DNA of 64,000 bases from Bacillus sp. EAC (GTDB lineage: Bacteria > Bacillota > Bacilli > Bacillales > Bacillaceae_G), in NCBI RefSeq assembly GCF_002156875.1, contig NZ_NCSY01000006.1:186001-250000 (forward strand), read 5' to 3'. Position numbers and translations under genes: made by a program. This document shows, in pieces, positions 9,548 through 17,976 of this stretch; position 1 is the stretch's first letter, and each line of letters begins with the position of its first letter. Below the pieces are notes generated by a model. The model was not told the origin of the DNA and did no database searches. It was given only the letters and a program-made list of their open reading frames with translations.

Positions 9548-11248
9548 TGTGTACTTTTGTTCATTTAGTATTTCTTGTAACTTATCAATTGCACCAGGTT
9601 CTATTCTTTCAATTGAAGCAGCTGCTTCCTCTAGAGCTTCATTATATTGGAATTCTCTAAATAATTGTTCTGATTTATCCATAGATAATGCAATTTGTAC
9701 ATATTTACTTCTATAGCGATTACCATATTGTATCACTTTTTCTACAAAATATCCTTGTTCAATCATGAATTTTGTATCATGATAACACTCATTAACTGAT
9801 GAAGATGCTTTTTCTAATAAAATAGATACTTTTCCCATTTTTAAAGGTTTTTTCTCAAGTTCTAAATAGACAATTTGCATACTTTCTTGGGCAGTCTGAA
9901 TTTGTTTTAAAGATGAAATCGGCATCCCTGGTAAATTAGAAATTTGAACAAGACGTTTGACCTCTAACATTAATCGCTTCATTTCGATTAATTGATCACG
10001 TGCTTGAAGCTCATCTTTACGCAGTGCCTTCAACATTTCTACATACATCGAATGTGATTCTTTTACATCTTCCATTTGCTTCTTAAGTAAATTTAATTCT
10101 TCTCTGATCACTGAAAAAGCTAAATCTTGTTCAGCCACTCGAATTTGTAATAATTCAAATCGCTTCGTAATGATACTCACTTGCTTTTCAACATGCTTTT
10201 GAGTTTGTGTATCTTCTTCGCTTAATTCATAAATTTGCTGAACTAGATGCGTTTCTTCTTTTGTTTTTAAATTAGCCTCACGAATTCGCTGAATTTCTTC
10301 TTGCGACGACCAAATTTCTTTTTCAACAATATATTTACTTTCAACTTCTTGTTCTAAAGAATCATAGATTGAATCAATTTTTTCTTTAACAAAATCAAGT
10401 TTTTCTATTGCTTCTGTTATCTCTAACTTCTTAATTAATTCAACACATTCATTACAAGCATTAGCACAATCCGTTGATTCAGTCTCAATTTTTTCATAAT
10501 CTAGTGCATACCCATCTGATTTCATTTGTTTTAAACCATCTAATAAATTATGTATTTGATTTGGCATTGTTGTAGAAGATTCAATAAATAAATCAGGTAA
10601 TATCTGCATTTGATCTCTTAATAGATTTACTTGTTCGCTAATATCTTTTACTAACTCTCTAGCTTCTAAGTAATTACCTTGTTCGGTCGTCTCATTAAAC
10701 AATTGAATTTGTTTTTTAATCTCATCTAATTTCTTCTCTAAATTAGCTTCTGAAATTGCATACAAGTGACGATGAGTTAGCAATAGCTTTCTTTGCTCTA
10801 AATACTCTTGGTTTAAGTGCTCAATATCAAGATTATTTTGCTCTTCGCTTCCTATTAACTCACTAACTTCACTTAAAATCTTTTCAATTGTCGATTCCGC
10901 TTCGTTTAAAACCGCTTCAAGATCAGCAATTGCCGTTTTCGCATTCATGAAATGATATTTATTTATCGATTCATCGATATCATAAACTGAATCTGTAACT
11001 TTCGGTAAAACAGTTGTCACTAGCTCATCCCAATCTGTTCTCCACTTTTCAAAAAGCTCTTCTGTTTGACCAGTCATATTGAGAGCCTTTAGTTTTGACA
11101 GTTCATCTGTCACTGGCTTACTCATAAGTTGCATTCTCCAGGATTCAAGCTCATCGAGTCTTTTATACAAACGATTCCGCATCGTTAGGGCTACTATCAT
11201 TAGAGCGATAACAATACAAATTACGATTAATATTACGGTCACAGTCAT
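9536..11248 (-). CDS. ezrA: Septation ring formation regulator EzrA
   Basis: A 570-residue membrane-anchored coiled-coil protein that restrains FtsZ ring assembly and helps coordinate septal cell-wall synthesis. There is one N-terminal membrane segment (residues about 3-22), then RNRLYKRLDELE and a long run of charged heptad-like helices to the C-terminus. The length and N-out, C-in design match EzrA. A GGAGG lies 12 nt before the ATG. The B. subtilis braB gene, normally between nifZ and ezrA, is missing here. Confidence 0.94.
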   Translation of the reverse strand: MTVTVILIVICIVIALMIVALTMRNRLYKRLDELESWRMQLMSKPVTDELSKLKALNMTGQTEELFEKWRTDWDELVTTVLPKVTDSVYDIDESINKYHFMNAKTAIADLEAVLNEAESTIEKILSEVSELIGSEEQNNLDIEHLNQEYLEQRKLLLTHRHLYAISEANLEKKLDEIKKQIQLFNETTEQGNYLEARELVKDISEQVNLLRDQMQILPDLFIESSTTMPNQIHNLLDGLKQMKSDGYALDYEKIETESTDCANACNECVELIKKLEITEAIEKLDFVKEKIDSIYDSLEQEVESKYIVEKEIWSSQEEIQRIREANLKTKEETHLVQQIYELSEEDTQTQKHVEKQVSIITKRFELLQIRVAEQDLAFSVIREELNLLKKQMEDVKESHSMYVEMLKALRKDELQARDQLIEMKRLMLEVKRLVQISNLPGMPISSLKQIQTAQESMQIVYLELEKKPLKMGKVSILLEKASSSVNECYHDTKFMIEQGYFVEKVIQYGNRYRSKYVQIALSMDKSEQLFREFQYNEALEEAAASIERIEPGAIDKLQEILNEQKYTIPL

Positions 11249-11456
11249 ATCCCTGGTGTACCTCCTCTACTTGCCTTCTAATCTATTTTAATTAACATAT
11301 TTTGACATTATTATTTGTTCATAATTATACTTTATAGTTAATAATAACATGAGACAGTTGATTTTTAACCTAATTTTTTCAATTTTTTTAAATATTTATC
11401 AAACTATAATAAATATTGTAACAACTTGTCAAAAAATCACTTTTTGCAACATATAA

Positions 11457-11498
11457 AATCGCCTTCTATTGTGAATAAACACAATAATAAGGCGATTG
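11457..11498 (-). terminator. Terminator of refZ
   Basis: Long hairpin with outer arms AATCGCCTT / AAGGCGATT and inner arms ATTGTG / CACAAT, ending in TTTAT on the minus strand just past the refZ stop. Nothing else is recognised in the remainder of the ezrA-refZ gap. Confidence 0.85.
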
Positions 11499-11501
11499 AA
11501 T

Positions 11502-12149
11502 TTAACCTAACAATTCTAATTCACTCAAATGCTGAAAATCTGATTCTTGTAAAGAAGTGATCCACTTTTCAACATATTCTTTATATCGTTCAAAAAAATA
11601 AGTATCATTTTGTTGAATATAAAGTACCTCATTTAAATAACTAGGAAATAAATAAGGTGTAGACATAAACGATTTTAACTGTACAAAAAACACTGAAAAA
11701 GGCATAGTGAGTTTTGGATTATTTAATCTTATTGCATCATAGACTTGAGCAAATGTATATCTTTCCCTTGCCAAGTAAGTTGTCATGATTTCTCTAATAA
11801 AAACAGAGTCCAGTGTTAATTCTCTATAAAAAATAGATGTATACTCTTTTTTTAGAAAATAATAACTTAACACTTCCTCAACTAATTCATTTAATACTGA
11901 ATTAGGATTTTTCTCTTCAAGTAATAAGCAATATTTATTTAAAATAGTCACATATCCTTCTAAAAATTCCACAATAATATGTTCAAGCAAACCCTGCTTG
12001 CCTTTAAAATAATACGAAATCGTTGCAATATTTACATCTGCTTTTTTAGAAATATCTCTTACTGAAGTACCTTGATACCCATTTATTTTAAATAATGATA
12101 GGGCTGTCTCGATGACTTTATTCTTAGTTGCAAGTTTTTCTTGCTCCAT
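11502..12149 (-). CDS. refZ: TetR-family FtsZ-ring regulator RefZ
   Basis: A 215-residue TetR-type protein. The N-terminal helix-turn-helix is clear (TSVRDISKKADVNIATISYY) and is followed by a YFKGKQGLLEHI segment. Sequence and position (ezrA-refZ-ytsP-dgcP-rpsD) match B. subtilis RefZ (YttP), which binds sites near the origin and helps inhibit Z-ring assembly over the chromosome during sporulation. The start is ATG at 12147-12149 with GAGGTG 6 nt upstream; the GTG at 12156-12158 lies within that binding site. Function is inferred from orthology. Confidence 0.85.
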   Translation of the reverse strand: MEQEKLATKNKVIETALSLFKINGYQGTSVRDISKKADVNIATISYYFKGKQGLLEHIIVEFLEGYVTILNKYCLLLEEKNPNSVLNELVEEVLSYYFLKKEYTSIFYRELTLDSVFIREIMTTYLARERYTFAQVYDAIRLNNPKLTMPFSVFFVQLKSFMSTPYLFPSYLNEVLYIQQNDTYFFERYKEYVEKWITSLQESDFQHLSELELLG

Positions 12150-12296
12150 ACATGTCACCTCTACTTCTACAATTCCTTTATTTAAAAAATTGGCGATTTT
12201 AAGTAAAAACCCTTTAGTTTTCAGTCGACAAAATTAACTGTTATCTTTCCAAATATGCTATGATATTCCAAAAGATATAGGGAAAGGGGTCAGCAT

Positions 12297-12785
12297 ATGT
12301 TCCAAAAAGTCGAATATGCAGGTACGAAAGAGCAACAATATCAGACACTTACTTCACAAGTTAAAGCATTAATACATGACGAACATAACTTAATTGCAAA
12401 TTTAGCAAACACATCAGCACTTCTAAATCAATTTTTACACGAAATCAATTGGGTTGGTTTTTATTTAAAAGATGGTGATCGTGATGAATTAGTACTAGGG
12501 CCATTTGTAGGTTTACCTGCTTGTGTACGTATTCCATATGGAAAAGGAGTTTGTGGTACATCAGCACAAACAAAAACTACTCAAAGAATTGCAAATGTTC
12601 ATGAATTCCCTGGTCATATCGCATGTGACGCTGCATCCAATTCAGAAATTGTTATTCCTTTATTCCATAAAGGCGAGGTAATCGGTGTTTTAGACATTGA
12701 CAGTCCAGAATTAAATCGTTTTGATGAAGTTGATCAAAAACATCTTCAAGAAATCGTAAATCTAATTGAAGCAACAATTCAATAA
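12297..12785 (+). CDS. ytsP: Free methionine-(R)-sulfoxide reductase (GAF domain)
   Basis: A 162-residue single GAF-domain protein. The three redox cysteines are Cys76 (GLPACVRIP), Cys86 (GKGVCGTSA) and Cys110 (GHIACDAAS); their 10- and 24-residue spacing equals that of E. coli fRMsr. It should reduce free methionine-R-sulfoxide in the cytosol, using thioredoxin. AAAGGGG is 7 nt before the ATG. It is read divergently from refZ and ends at a terminator shared with dgcP. Confidence 0.9.
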   Translation: MFQKVEYAGTKEQQYQTLTSQVKALIHDEHNLIANLANTSALLNQFLHEINWVGFYLKDGDRDELVLGPFVGLPACVRIPYGKGVCGTSAQTKTTQRIANVHEFPGHIACDAASNSEIVIPLFHKGEVIGVLDIDSPELNRFDEVDQKHLQEIVNLIEATIQ

Positions 12786-12787
12786 AT

Positions 12788-12835
12788 AAAAAAAGGAAGA
12801 TAAAATAGATTTCTCTATTTTGTCTTCCTTTTAAT
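12788..12835. terminator. Bidirectional terminator between ytsP and dgcP
   Basis: Long inverted repeat AAAAGGAAGA(T/C)AAAATAG with its complement around ATTTCT, with A-runs and T-runs on both sides. It can serve ytsP (plus) and dgcP (minus). Confidence 0.85.
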
Positions 12836-14702
12836 TTGCAATTGTCACCTTGTTTTTCCCTGTATTTTTAGCGATATATAAAGCATCATCAGCGCTTTTA
12901 AATAATTTATCAATTGATGAAGAATTACTATTACCACTCCCCCAGGCGGAAACGCCACAGGAAGTTGTAACTCTTGGATTTGAAATCTTCTCAACCTCTT
13001 CAATAATCCTAGATGCAACTTTTTTACCGTGTTCAATTCCAATTTTCGGTAAGTAAGCTGCTAATTCCTCTCCACCCCATCTTGCTGCTATATCCGTTGA
13101 ACGAACAACATCCTTAATAATATTTGCAACTTGAATAAGTACATTATCGCCGATTTGATGACCATAAGTATCATTAATTTTCTTAAAATCATCGATATCT
13201 AATAGAATTAATGTCCCTTGTGAATCCTCTTGCATGCTTTTACTAATATGTTCTTCTAAATACGCTCTAGAATATAAGTCGGTTAAATGATCAGTAGCAA
13301 CTAATTGTTCCAATTTCTCTTGAAGCATTGTATTACGAAGAGCTAATTTTGTTGGTTCCATCACATTTTCAACAAGTGTACGATCATCATATTTAAATTT
13401 AAAAGGCTCTCGGTGAAGCATGATTGCGATTCCTTGTAATCCAGTCGTTTCAACTTTTACTGCTACAATTGAATTAAAAGGATAATCTTGATAACAATTT
13501 TCTTGAGAGGCATGAACTTTTAATAAAGTTCCGCCATGTATCATTGTATCATTTACTATTTGTTGAATTAACCCATTTGCAGTACGAGTTTTGAAAAACT
13601 CTGTACTACCATCCAACACTTTTAAATGAGCATTGTCCTTTAAAATAACAATCGCAAATTCCTCACATTCAAATCGAGTTTGAAACTTATTAACTAAATA
13701 GCTAATTAACTCTAAGCTATGTAGATTTTGATTTAAATTTTGTCCAACTTCATTAACAAACTGAATTCGTTTGGCACTATCCTCTACTTGCTGGTAAAGT
13801 TTAGCATTCTCTAATGCAATACCTGCTTTTGAAGCGAGTAATGTAAAAAATTCTTGTTCATATACTGTAAAACGCATTAAATTATTATTCGCAATTTGTA
13901 AAACACCATAAACACCTTGTTGACCGTGAACTGGTGAATACATATAAATAGAGCCGTCCTTCTTTTCAAACGTAGTAATATTTTCACTGTATGCTTGTAT
14001 GACAAAAGGATTTGCGTCGTTATCCATAGGAGAAAATTGTTTTACTGGTAAATGAGATGGTTCAACCGATTGGTGATTAGTCAGAAGAAGTAGATATTCA
14101 TTGTTTGGATATACAGTTTCTAACGAAGTAATAATTTCAGCAAAAACATTTTCTATATTAAATGATGAATGTAATTTTGAAGTAATCTTTGAAAGTTGAA
14201 GATACTGTTTTCCTTGCTCAATCGTTCTAGCAAGTTTTACTAACAGATTTCTCAATTCAAATGTTTCTTTATGAAATGAAAGTAAAAAGCTCTCACTAAA
14301 TTTCTCTAGCTCTCTTTCTTCTCCAGTAAAGTCTAGTTCAACTATATGTAAGTCACTTTCATCATAATTCCAGTAGTATAAAATTGTTTTGTTTAAACTA
14401 TGTAAAATTTTGTACTTGCTCTCTCTGTCAAATTCAATAGGTAAACTATCAACCGATACTTTTGATCTAATTTCAAACTCTTTTCCTTCTTCTTTCAACG
14501 AATTATAAGTAATAGACTCAAAAAACTCTCCGCTAGTGTTATTTCCATATAAAGATACTGTTCTTGCACCTAATACATCACATACAAGTTTCGAATACTT
14601 CATATATATGCCTGAAAGATGTTGAAAGTTTTCTTGATTGACCATAAAATCGAAAAATTCCGACTTTAAAAAAAGTATTTTATTATTTTCATCGAGATTC
14701 AT
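12831..14702 (-). CDS. dgcP: GAF-GGDEF diguanylate cyclase DgcP
   Basis: A 623-residue protein with sensory GAF-type domains and a C-terminal GGDEF domain (about residues 455-623) that makes cyclic di-GMP from GTP. One GAF region is clear at about 175-310, with a less certain one at 315-450. The active site is GGEEL at 543-547, so catalysis should be intact. An RxxD product-inhibition site (RSTD, 534-537) lies exactly five residues before it. TAGGTGA is 7 nt before the ATG. Position before rpsD matches B. subtilis dgcP (ytrP). The GAF ligand is unknown. Confidence 0.92.
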   Translation of the reverse strand: MNLDENNKILFLKSEFFDFMVNQENFQHLSGIYMKYSKLVCDVLGARTVSLYGNNTSGEFFESITYNSLKEEGKEFEIRSKVSVDSLPIEFDRESKYKILHSLNKTILYYWNYDESDLHIVELDFTGEERELEKFSESFLLSFHKETFELRNLLVKLARTIEQGKQYLQLSKITSKLHSSFNIENVFAEIITSLETVYPNNEYLLLLTNHQSVEPSHLPVKQFSPMDNDANPFVIQAYSENITTFEKKDGSIYMYSPVHGQQGVYGVLQIANNNLMRFTVYEQEFFTLLASKAGIALENAKLYQQVEDSAKRIQFVNEVGQNLNQNLHSLELISYLVNKFQTRFECEEFAIVILKDNAHLKVLDGSTEFFKTRTANGLIQQIVNDTMIHGGTLLKVHASQENCYQDYPFNSIVAVKVETTGLQGIAIMLHREPFKFKYDDRTLVENVMEPTKLALRNTMLQEKLEQLVATDHLTDLYSRAYLEEHISKSMQEDSQGTLILLDIDDFKKINDTYGHQIGDNVLIQVANIIKDVVRSTDIAARWGGEELAAYLPKIGIEHGKKVASRIIEEVEKISNPRVTTSCGVSAWGSGNSNSSSIDKLFKSADDALYIAKNTGKNKVTIAN

Positions 14703-14960
14703 ACAAAATCACCTACTTACTATTTAAGAAATGTACTAATATAACTATTTTTTATTATAAATCACTTAGTTAGTTTTTCCTACAATTATTTTTATACAAA
14801 ATTGGACATATTCTCATAATTCAGATACCAAAAACCTCTATTCCTTATGACATTACTGTGTTTAAAACGACAAATTACTACTAAATTCTCCGTTTTTTTT
14901 TATCCGCTAAAAGAATCATTTTTTAATTTTTTGTAAGTAAAGCTTGAATTAAATCTATCC

Positions 14961-14989
14961 TTGACTTAAATATGCATAATGGATATAAT
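14961..14989 (+). promoter_or_regulatory. Sigma-A promoter of rpsD
   Basis: TTGACT (14961-14966) and TATAAT (14984-14989) are spaced by 17 bp. The predicted transcript would begin near 14996, giving a leader of about 185 nt. The rest of the dgcP-rpsD gap (14703-14960) shows nothing I recognise. Confidence 0.85.
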
Positions 14990-14995
14990 ATTCCT

Positions 14996-15182
14996 TGTGT
15001 AAAATAACGCAGCGTTGTAAGCACAGGCTTGATTTTTATTTTGTTCCTCTATTCAATTTAGAGGTGTCATCGCGTAACTCCGGCTGCTGGGGCGAGGATA
15101 CATGAAAGCAAAATAAACAAACTGGGGCTACACGAACGTTTTTATTTTACTCCAAAATAAAAACTTTAAGGAGGAGTCATCA
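14996..15182 (+). promoter_or_regulatory. rpsD 5' leader, candidate S4 autoregulatory RNA
   Basis: A long, structured, GC-richer leader between the promoter and rpsD. It has a GC-rich region around 15070-15115 and a perfect 11-bp hairpin, GTTTTTATTTT / AAAATAAAAAC (15138-15148 and 15154-15164), ending 3 nt before the AAGGAGG at 15168-15174. In B. subtilis, ribosomal protein S4 binds the rpsD leader and represses its own translation. That the same happens here is inferred from position and structure. Confidence 0.6.
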
Positions 15183-15785
15183 ATGGCTCGTTATACAGGA
15201 TCTACTTGGAAATTATCTCGCCGTTTAGGCATTTCATTAAGCGGAACAGGTAAGGAATTAGAAAAACGCCCTTACGCTCCAGGTCAACATGGACCAAACC
15301 AACGTAAAAAATTATCAGAATACGGTTTACAATTACAAGAGAAGCAAAAACTTCGTCACATGTTCGGTGTTAATGAGCGTCAATTCCGTCGCACATTTGA
15401 TATCGCTGGTAAATTAACTGGTAAACACGGTGAAAACTTCATGATCTTATTAGAAACTCGTTTAGATAACGTAGTTTACCGTATGGGTCTTGCTCGTACT
15501 CGTCGTGCTTCTCGTCAATTAGTTAACCACGGTCACATCTTAGTTGATGGCAAACGTGTTGACATCCCTTCTTTCCGAGTGAAAGTTGGCCAAACTATCA
15601 GCTTACGTGAAAAATCACAAAACTTAGCTGTAGTTAAAGAAGCTGTTGAAGCTAACAACTTTGTACCTGAGTACATCACTTTCAACGCTGACAAATTAGA
15701 AGGTACTTTCAACCGCTTACCAGAGCGTTCTGAATTACCAGCTGAAATCAACGAAGCTCTTATCGTTGAATTCTACAACCGTTAA
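15183..15785 (+). CDS. rpsD: 30S ribosomal protein S4
   Basis: A 200-residue S4 protein. The N-terminal segment [19 protein letters not shown] and the [10 protein letters not shown]-like stretch are typical of the zinc-free Bacillus form. The S4 RNA-binding domain covers about residues 93-155 ([15 protein letters not shown]). It is a primary 16S rRNA binder in 30S assembly. A strong AAGGAGG precedes the ATG. Transcribed alone from its own promoter and leader. Confidence 0.97.
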   Translation: MARYTGSTWKLSRRLGISLSGTGKELEKRPYAPGQHGPNQRKKLSEYGLQLQEKQKLRHMFGVNERQFRRTFDIAGKLTGKHGENFMILLETRLDNVVYRMGLARTRRASRQLVNHGHILVDGKRVDIPSFRVKVGQTISLREKSQNLAVVKEAVEANNFVPEYITFNADKLEGTFNRLPERSELPAEINEALIVEFYNR

Positions 15786-15811
15786 GCTAAATGCTATGTA
15801 AATAGCGTTTA

Positions 15812-15858
15812 TAAAATCCCTAGAAACGTTGATTTATCAACACTTCTAGGGATTTTTA
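15812..15858 (+). terminator. Terminator of rpsD
   Basis: Long hairpin AAATCCCTAGAA / TTCTAGGGATTT with an inner TTGATTTATCAA palindrome, followed by TTTTATA. It lies 27 bp past the rpsD stop. Confidence 0.9.
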
Positions 15859-16025
15859 TATATTAACTTCTTTGTAGAATAATGTTTTCTCCCCCACTTA
15901 ATTAGGGGAGGGTTTGGGGGAAGTTTAATTATAAAAAAGTGGACAGACGCTAAATTTATAAAAGTAGACATCTTAGATAATTCGATTTTATAATTATTTA
16001 ATATTAATTTAGGAGAAAAGATTAT

Positions 16026-16151
16026 ATGGAAAGACTAGTTATGGCGCAAGAACTCCTGAAAAGAGCTAAACATCATAGAAATTCTATTGGTGATCATGGA
16101 GACCCTTATGAAGAATCCTTATTAAGTGGTGAGGTTACACCTAGCCAATAA
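16026..16151 (+). CDS. Possible small protein (41 aa), unknown
   Basis: An open frame of 41 codons with ATG at 16026 and TAA at 16149-16151, preceded by TTAGGAGAAAAG (AGGAGA about 9 nt upstream). The peptide begins MERLVMAQELLKRAKHH and ends GEVTPSQ. It is charged and amphipathic at its N-terminus and has no membrane segment. I do not recognise it. It is the only coding candidate in the 455-bp gap between rpsD and the next gene, where the only other features are terminators. Confidence 0.4.
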   Translation: MERLVMAQELLKRAKHHRNSIGDHGDPYEESLLSGEVTPSQ

Positions 16152-16160
16152 TTTAACAAA

Positions 16161-16195
16161 TGAAAAAGACCACATTAAAATGTGATCTTAACTAT
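16161..16195 (-). terminator. Terminator of the 16.2-17.1 kb operon
   Basis: Hairpin AAGATCACATT / AATGTGGTCTT on the minus strand followed by TTTTTC. It lies 46 bp after the stop of the small membrane protein at 16241. Confidence 0.65.
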
Positions 16196-16240
16196 TTCTA
16201 ATTTAACTAACTCATGCAATAGTTCAATTAGAAATTATTC

Positions 16241-16456
16241 TTAGTTTTTAAAATAATTCTTTATTCCTTCGTTAATAACTAATAATCCAATTATTAATGC
16301 TGCCGTTCGCAATACAAATTCTGCCACCCGTATATTTCCGATGAGAGTTTGTATGTCATATAAGTGCCCTGTAATAATAGTTGGAGAAATTATTATTAAT
16401 ATCCCTATTACAAGATTAAAAAACAGTAACAATTTATTTGGATTTTTATTATTCAT
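16241..16456 (-). CDS. Small two-helix membrane protein, unknown
   Basis: A 71-residue protein with two predicted membrane helices (about residues 8-30 and 46-63) and a basic, asparagine-rich tail. TAGGAGC lies 8 nt before the ATG. It starts 12 bp after the stop of the secreted protein gene upstream and probably shares its transcript. No family is recognised. Its size and place next to a secreted protein would suit an immunity or accessory protein, but nothing in the sequence proves this. Confidence 0.65.
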   Translation of the reverse strand: MNNKNPNKLLLFFNLVIGILIIISPTIITGHLYDIQTLIGNIRVAEFVLRTAALIIGLLVINEGIKNYFKN

Positions 16457-16468
16457 TTTTTATAGCTC

Positions 16469-17140
16469 CTATCTTTGTGTTATGATATCTCCTACTCTAT
16501 ATGCATATGCAAACCAATCCGATGTAGAAGAAAGAGAGAAACTTACACCACCTGAAGCCCCAACCGGAATATTTACTCCAGTATTTCTAGAAATTGTAGC
16601 GGTTAAATACCAATCTCCTTCTACAATATAGTGAATCTTAGCAGCTGTTTCTAAATTAGCGAAAATGGTACCACCAAACTTATAAGATTTACCAGTTACA
16701 GGGTCTGCTCTATCTATACTAATATTTAGGATTTTAACTATTCCCCAATAACCTCCACCTTCACTTGTTTCGCAATAAAAATTCACAGTTGGATTGTAAT
16801 TTGATTTAACTGAGATTGTTTGACCTATTGTTCGAAATGTAGCTGCTAAAGGAGATACACTTTCTGCTGACCTTGATTTATTAGAATTATAACTTTTCAT
16901 AATTTGGTTCGCTGCCTCGAATTGCGAAATACCATTATCTTCTGAGATTTGTTTCGCTAATTCATCAAAAGTTAAGACTTCACTAACTACTGTATTTGGA
17001 TTATTTTCTGTTAAATCTAAGCTGGTACTTATTGCCTTTTCCACATTATTACCTTGCACTTCACTAGCAAAAGAAGTTTGTGCAGATACAAAAATTGATC
17101 CCAAAGCCAAAACACTTACTAAAGATTTTCTTAATTTCAA
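16469..17140 (-). CDS. Secreted protein of unknown function
   Basis: A 223-residue protein with a clear Sec signal peptide (basic start, hydrophobic residues 9-22, probable cleavage after SFA at about residue 25). The middle part is acidic and helical (TFDELAKQISEDNG). The C-terminal half (about 100-223) is rich in aromatic and beta-forming residues. No lipobox, LPXTG or repeat is seen. The start seems to be TTG at 17138-17140 with GAAGGG 6 nt upstream. No family is recognised. It forms a two-gene unit with the small membrane protein downstream. Confidence 0.7.
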   Translation of the reverse strand: MKLRKSLVSVLALGSIFVSAQTSFASEVQGNNVEKAISTSLDLTENNPNTVVSEVLTFDELAKQISEDNGISQFEAANQIMKSYNSNKSRSAESVSPLAATFRTIGQTISVKSNYNPTVNFYCETSEGGGYWGIVKILNISIDRADPVTGKSYKFGGTIFANLETAAKIHYIVEGDWYLTATISRNTGVNIPVGASGGVSFSLSSTSDWFAYAYRVGDIITQR

Positions 17141-17500
17141 ATTAAACCCTTCTTCCTTTAAATAATATCATAATTTAATATTGAATTATTGTTAAAAAAT
17201 TTAGATTTATTATTTTTTTTCGAATATTCAATATCATGTTTTAATATTAAAATATTATTAAAAATTTTTGTATTGGGAAAATTTATGGTACTTTTTACCA
17301 ATTTACATTACTTTTTACCATTAAAATTTAATAAACTAGTAGTTTACTTATGTTTACCCCTCTCATTTATTGGAAAAATTTTACATATTTAGATAAATTA
17401 TTACTAAATAATTTAAACATCTCTCAAATTTTTTTATTTAGGGAATTTTTTTAAAGTGAACTTGCATAGTGGGTGTTCAAGAGCTACATAAACAGCTTGT

Positions 17501-17520
17501 ATGACCCCGGGGGGATGTCT
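17501..17520. other. C6G4 cos-like tract beside HNH gene
   Basis: On the minus strand the tract reads TCCCCCCGGGGTC, standing out in a very AT-rich gap (17141-17536). In many Gram-positive cos-type phages an HNH nuclease gene is followed by a C/G tract near the cos site and then terS. Here no terS frame follows, so this looks like a remnant. The rest of the gap shows nothing I recognise. Confidence 0.4.
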
Positions 17521-17536
17521 GAATATTTTATATTCT

Positions 17537-17929
17537 TTAGGACAATTTAAAACGTGCCTGTTGGTCTTGTACTATGCTTGATAATTCATCCTTACTTATC
17601 TCTCCACCCTCTGACATTTTATGGTGATAAGAACATAAGCAGATAAGGTTGTCATCATCTAATCGTTTGTTCCAATCATTAGCTACTGATTCAATGTGAT
17701 GTACTTCGATATTAATATAGTTATATTTTAATTGTGTATTGTTTCGTTCCCTAATACATACCTGACACATATGTTTATCACGCTCATTGATTTGCTTCCG
17801 TTTCTTTTGCCATGCTCTGGTCCATCTAAACTTATCAATGTAAGTAGTAGTCTTCATACGATTAGGTTTACTACTACACACATGAGTACGATCATGGATA
17901 CCACTACAGTAACTGCATGATTTAAGCAA
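17537..17929 (-). CDS. Phage-type HNH endonuclease
   Basis: A 130-residue HNH nuclease. Two zinc-binding CxxC pairs are seen (CSYC, CQVC), then the HNH core VHHIESVANDW - N - LICLCSYHHKMSE. Such small nucleases act with terminase in DNA packaging of cos phages. The frame opens at an ATG at 17942-17944, but that codon abuts a terminator and lacks a ribosome binding site. TTG at 17927-17929 has GGAGTGG 6 nt upstream and gives the usual start MLKSCSYC. It is intact in sequence but isolated from other phage genes. Confidence 0.85.
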   Translation of the reverse strand: MLKSCSYCSGIHDRTHVCSSKPNRMKTTTYIDKFRWTRAWQKKRKQINERDKHMCQVCIRERNNTQLKYNYINIEVHHIESVANDWNKRLDDDNLICLCSYHHKMSEGGEISKDELSSIVQDQQARFKLS

Positions 17930-17946
17930 TGTTATCCACTCCATAT

Positions 17947-17976
17947 AAAAAAGGCACGTAGTGTGCCTTAAAAAAA
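17947..17976 (-). terminator. Terminator of the 158-aa membrane protein gene
   Basis: Hairpin AAGGCAC / GTGCCTT with a short loop. On the minus strand it ends in TTTTTT directly before the HNH gene. Confidence 0.75.

Noticed and set aside
15930-15985. GTGGACA / GTAGACA strings after rpsD as insertion-sequence ends
   Set aside because: They look like ends of some transposons, but no inverted partner, transposase fragment or target duplication was found.
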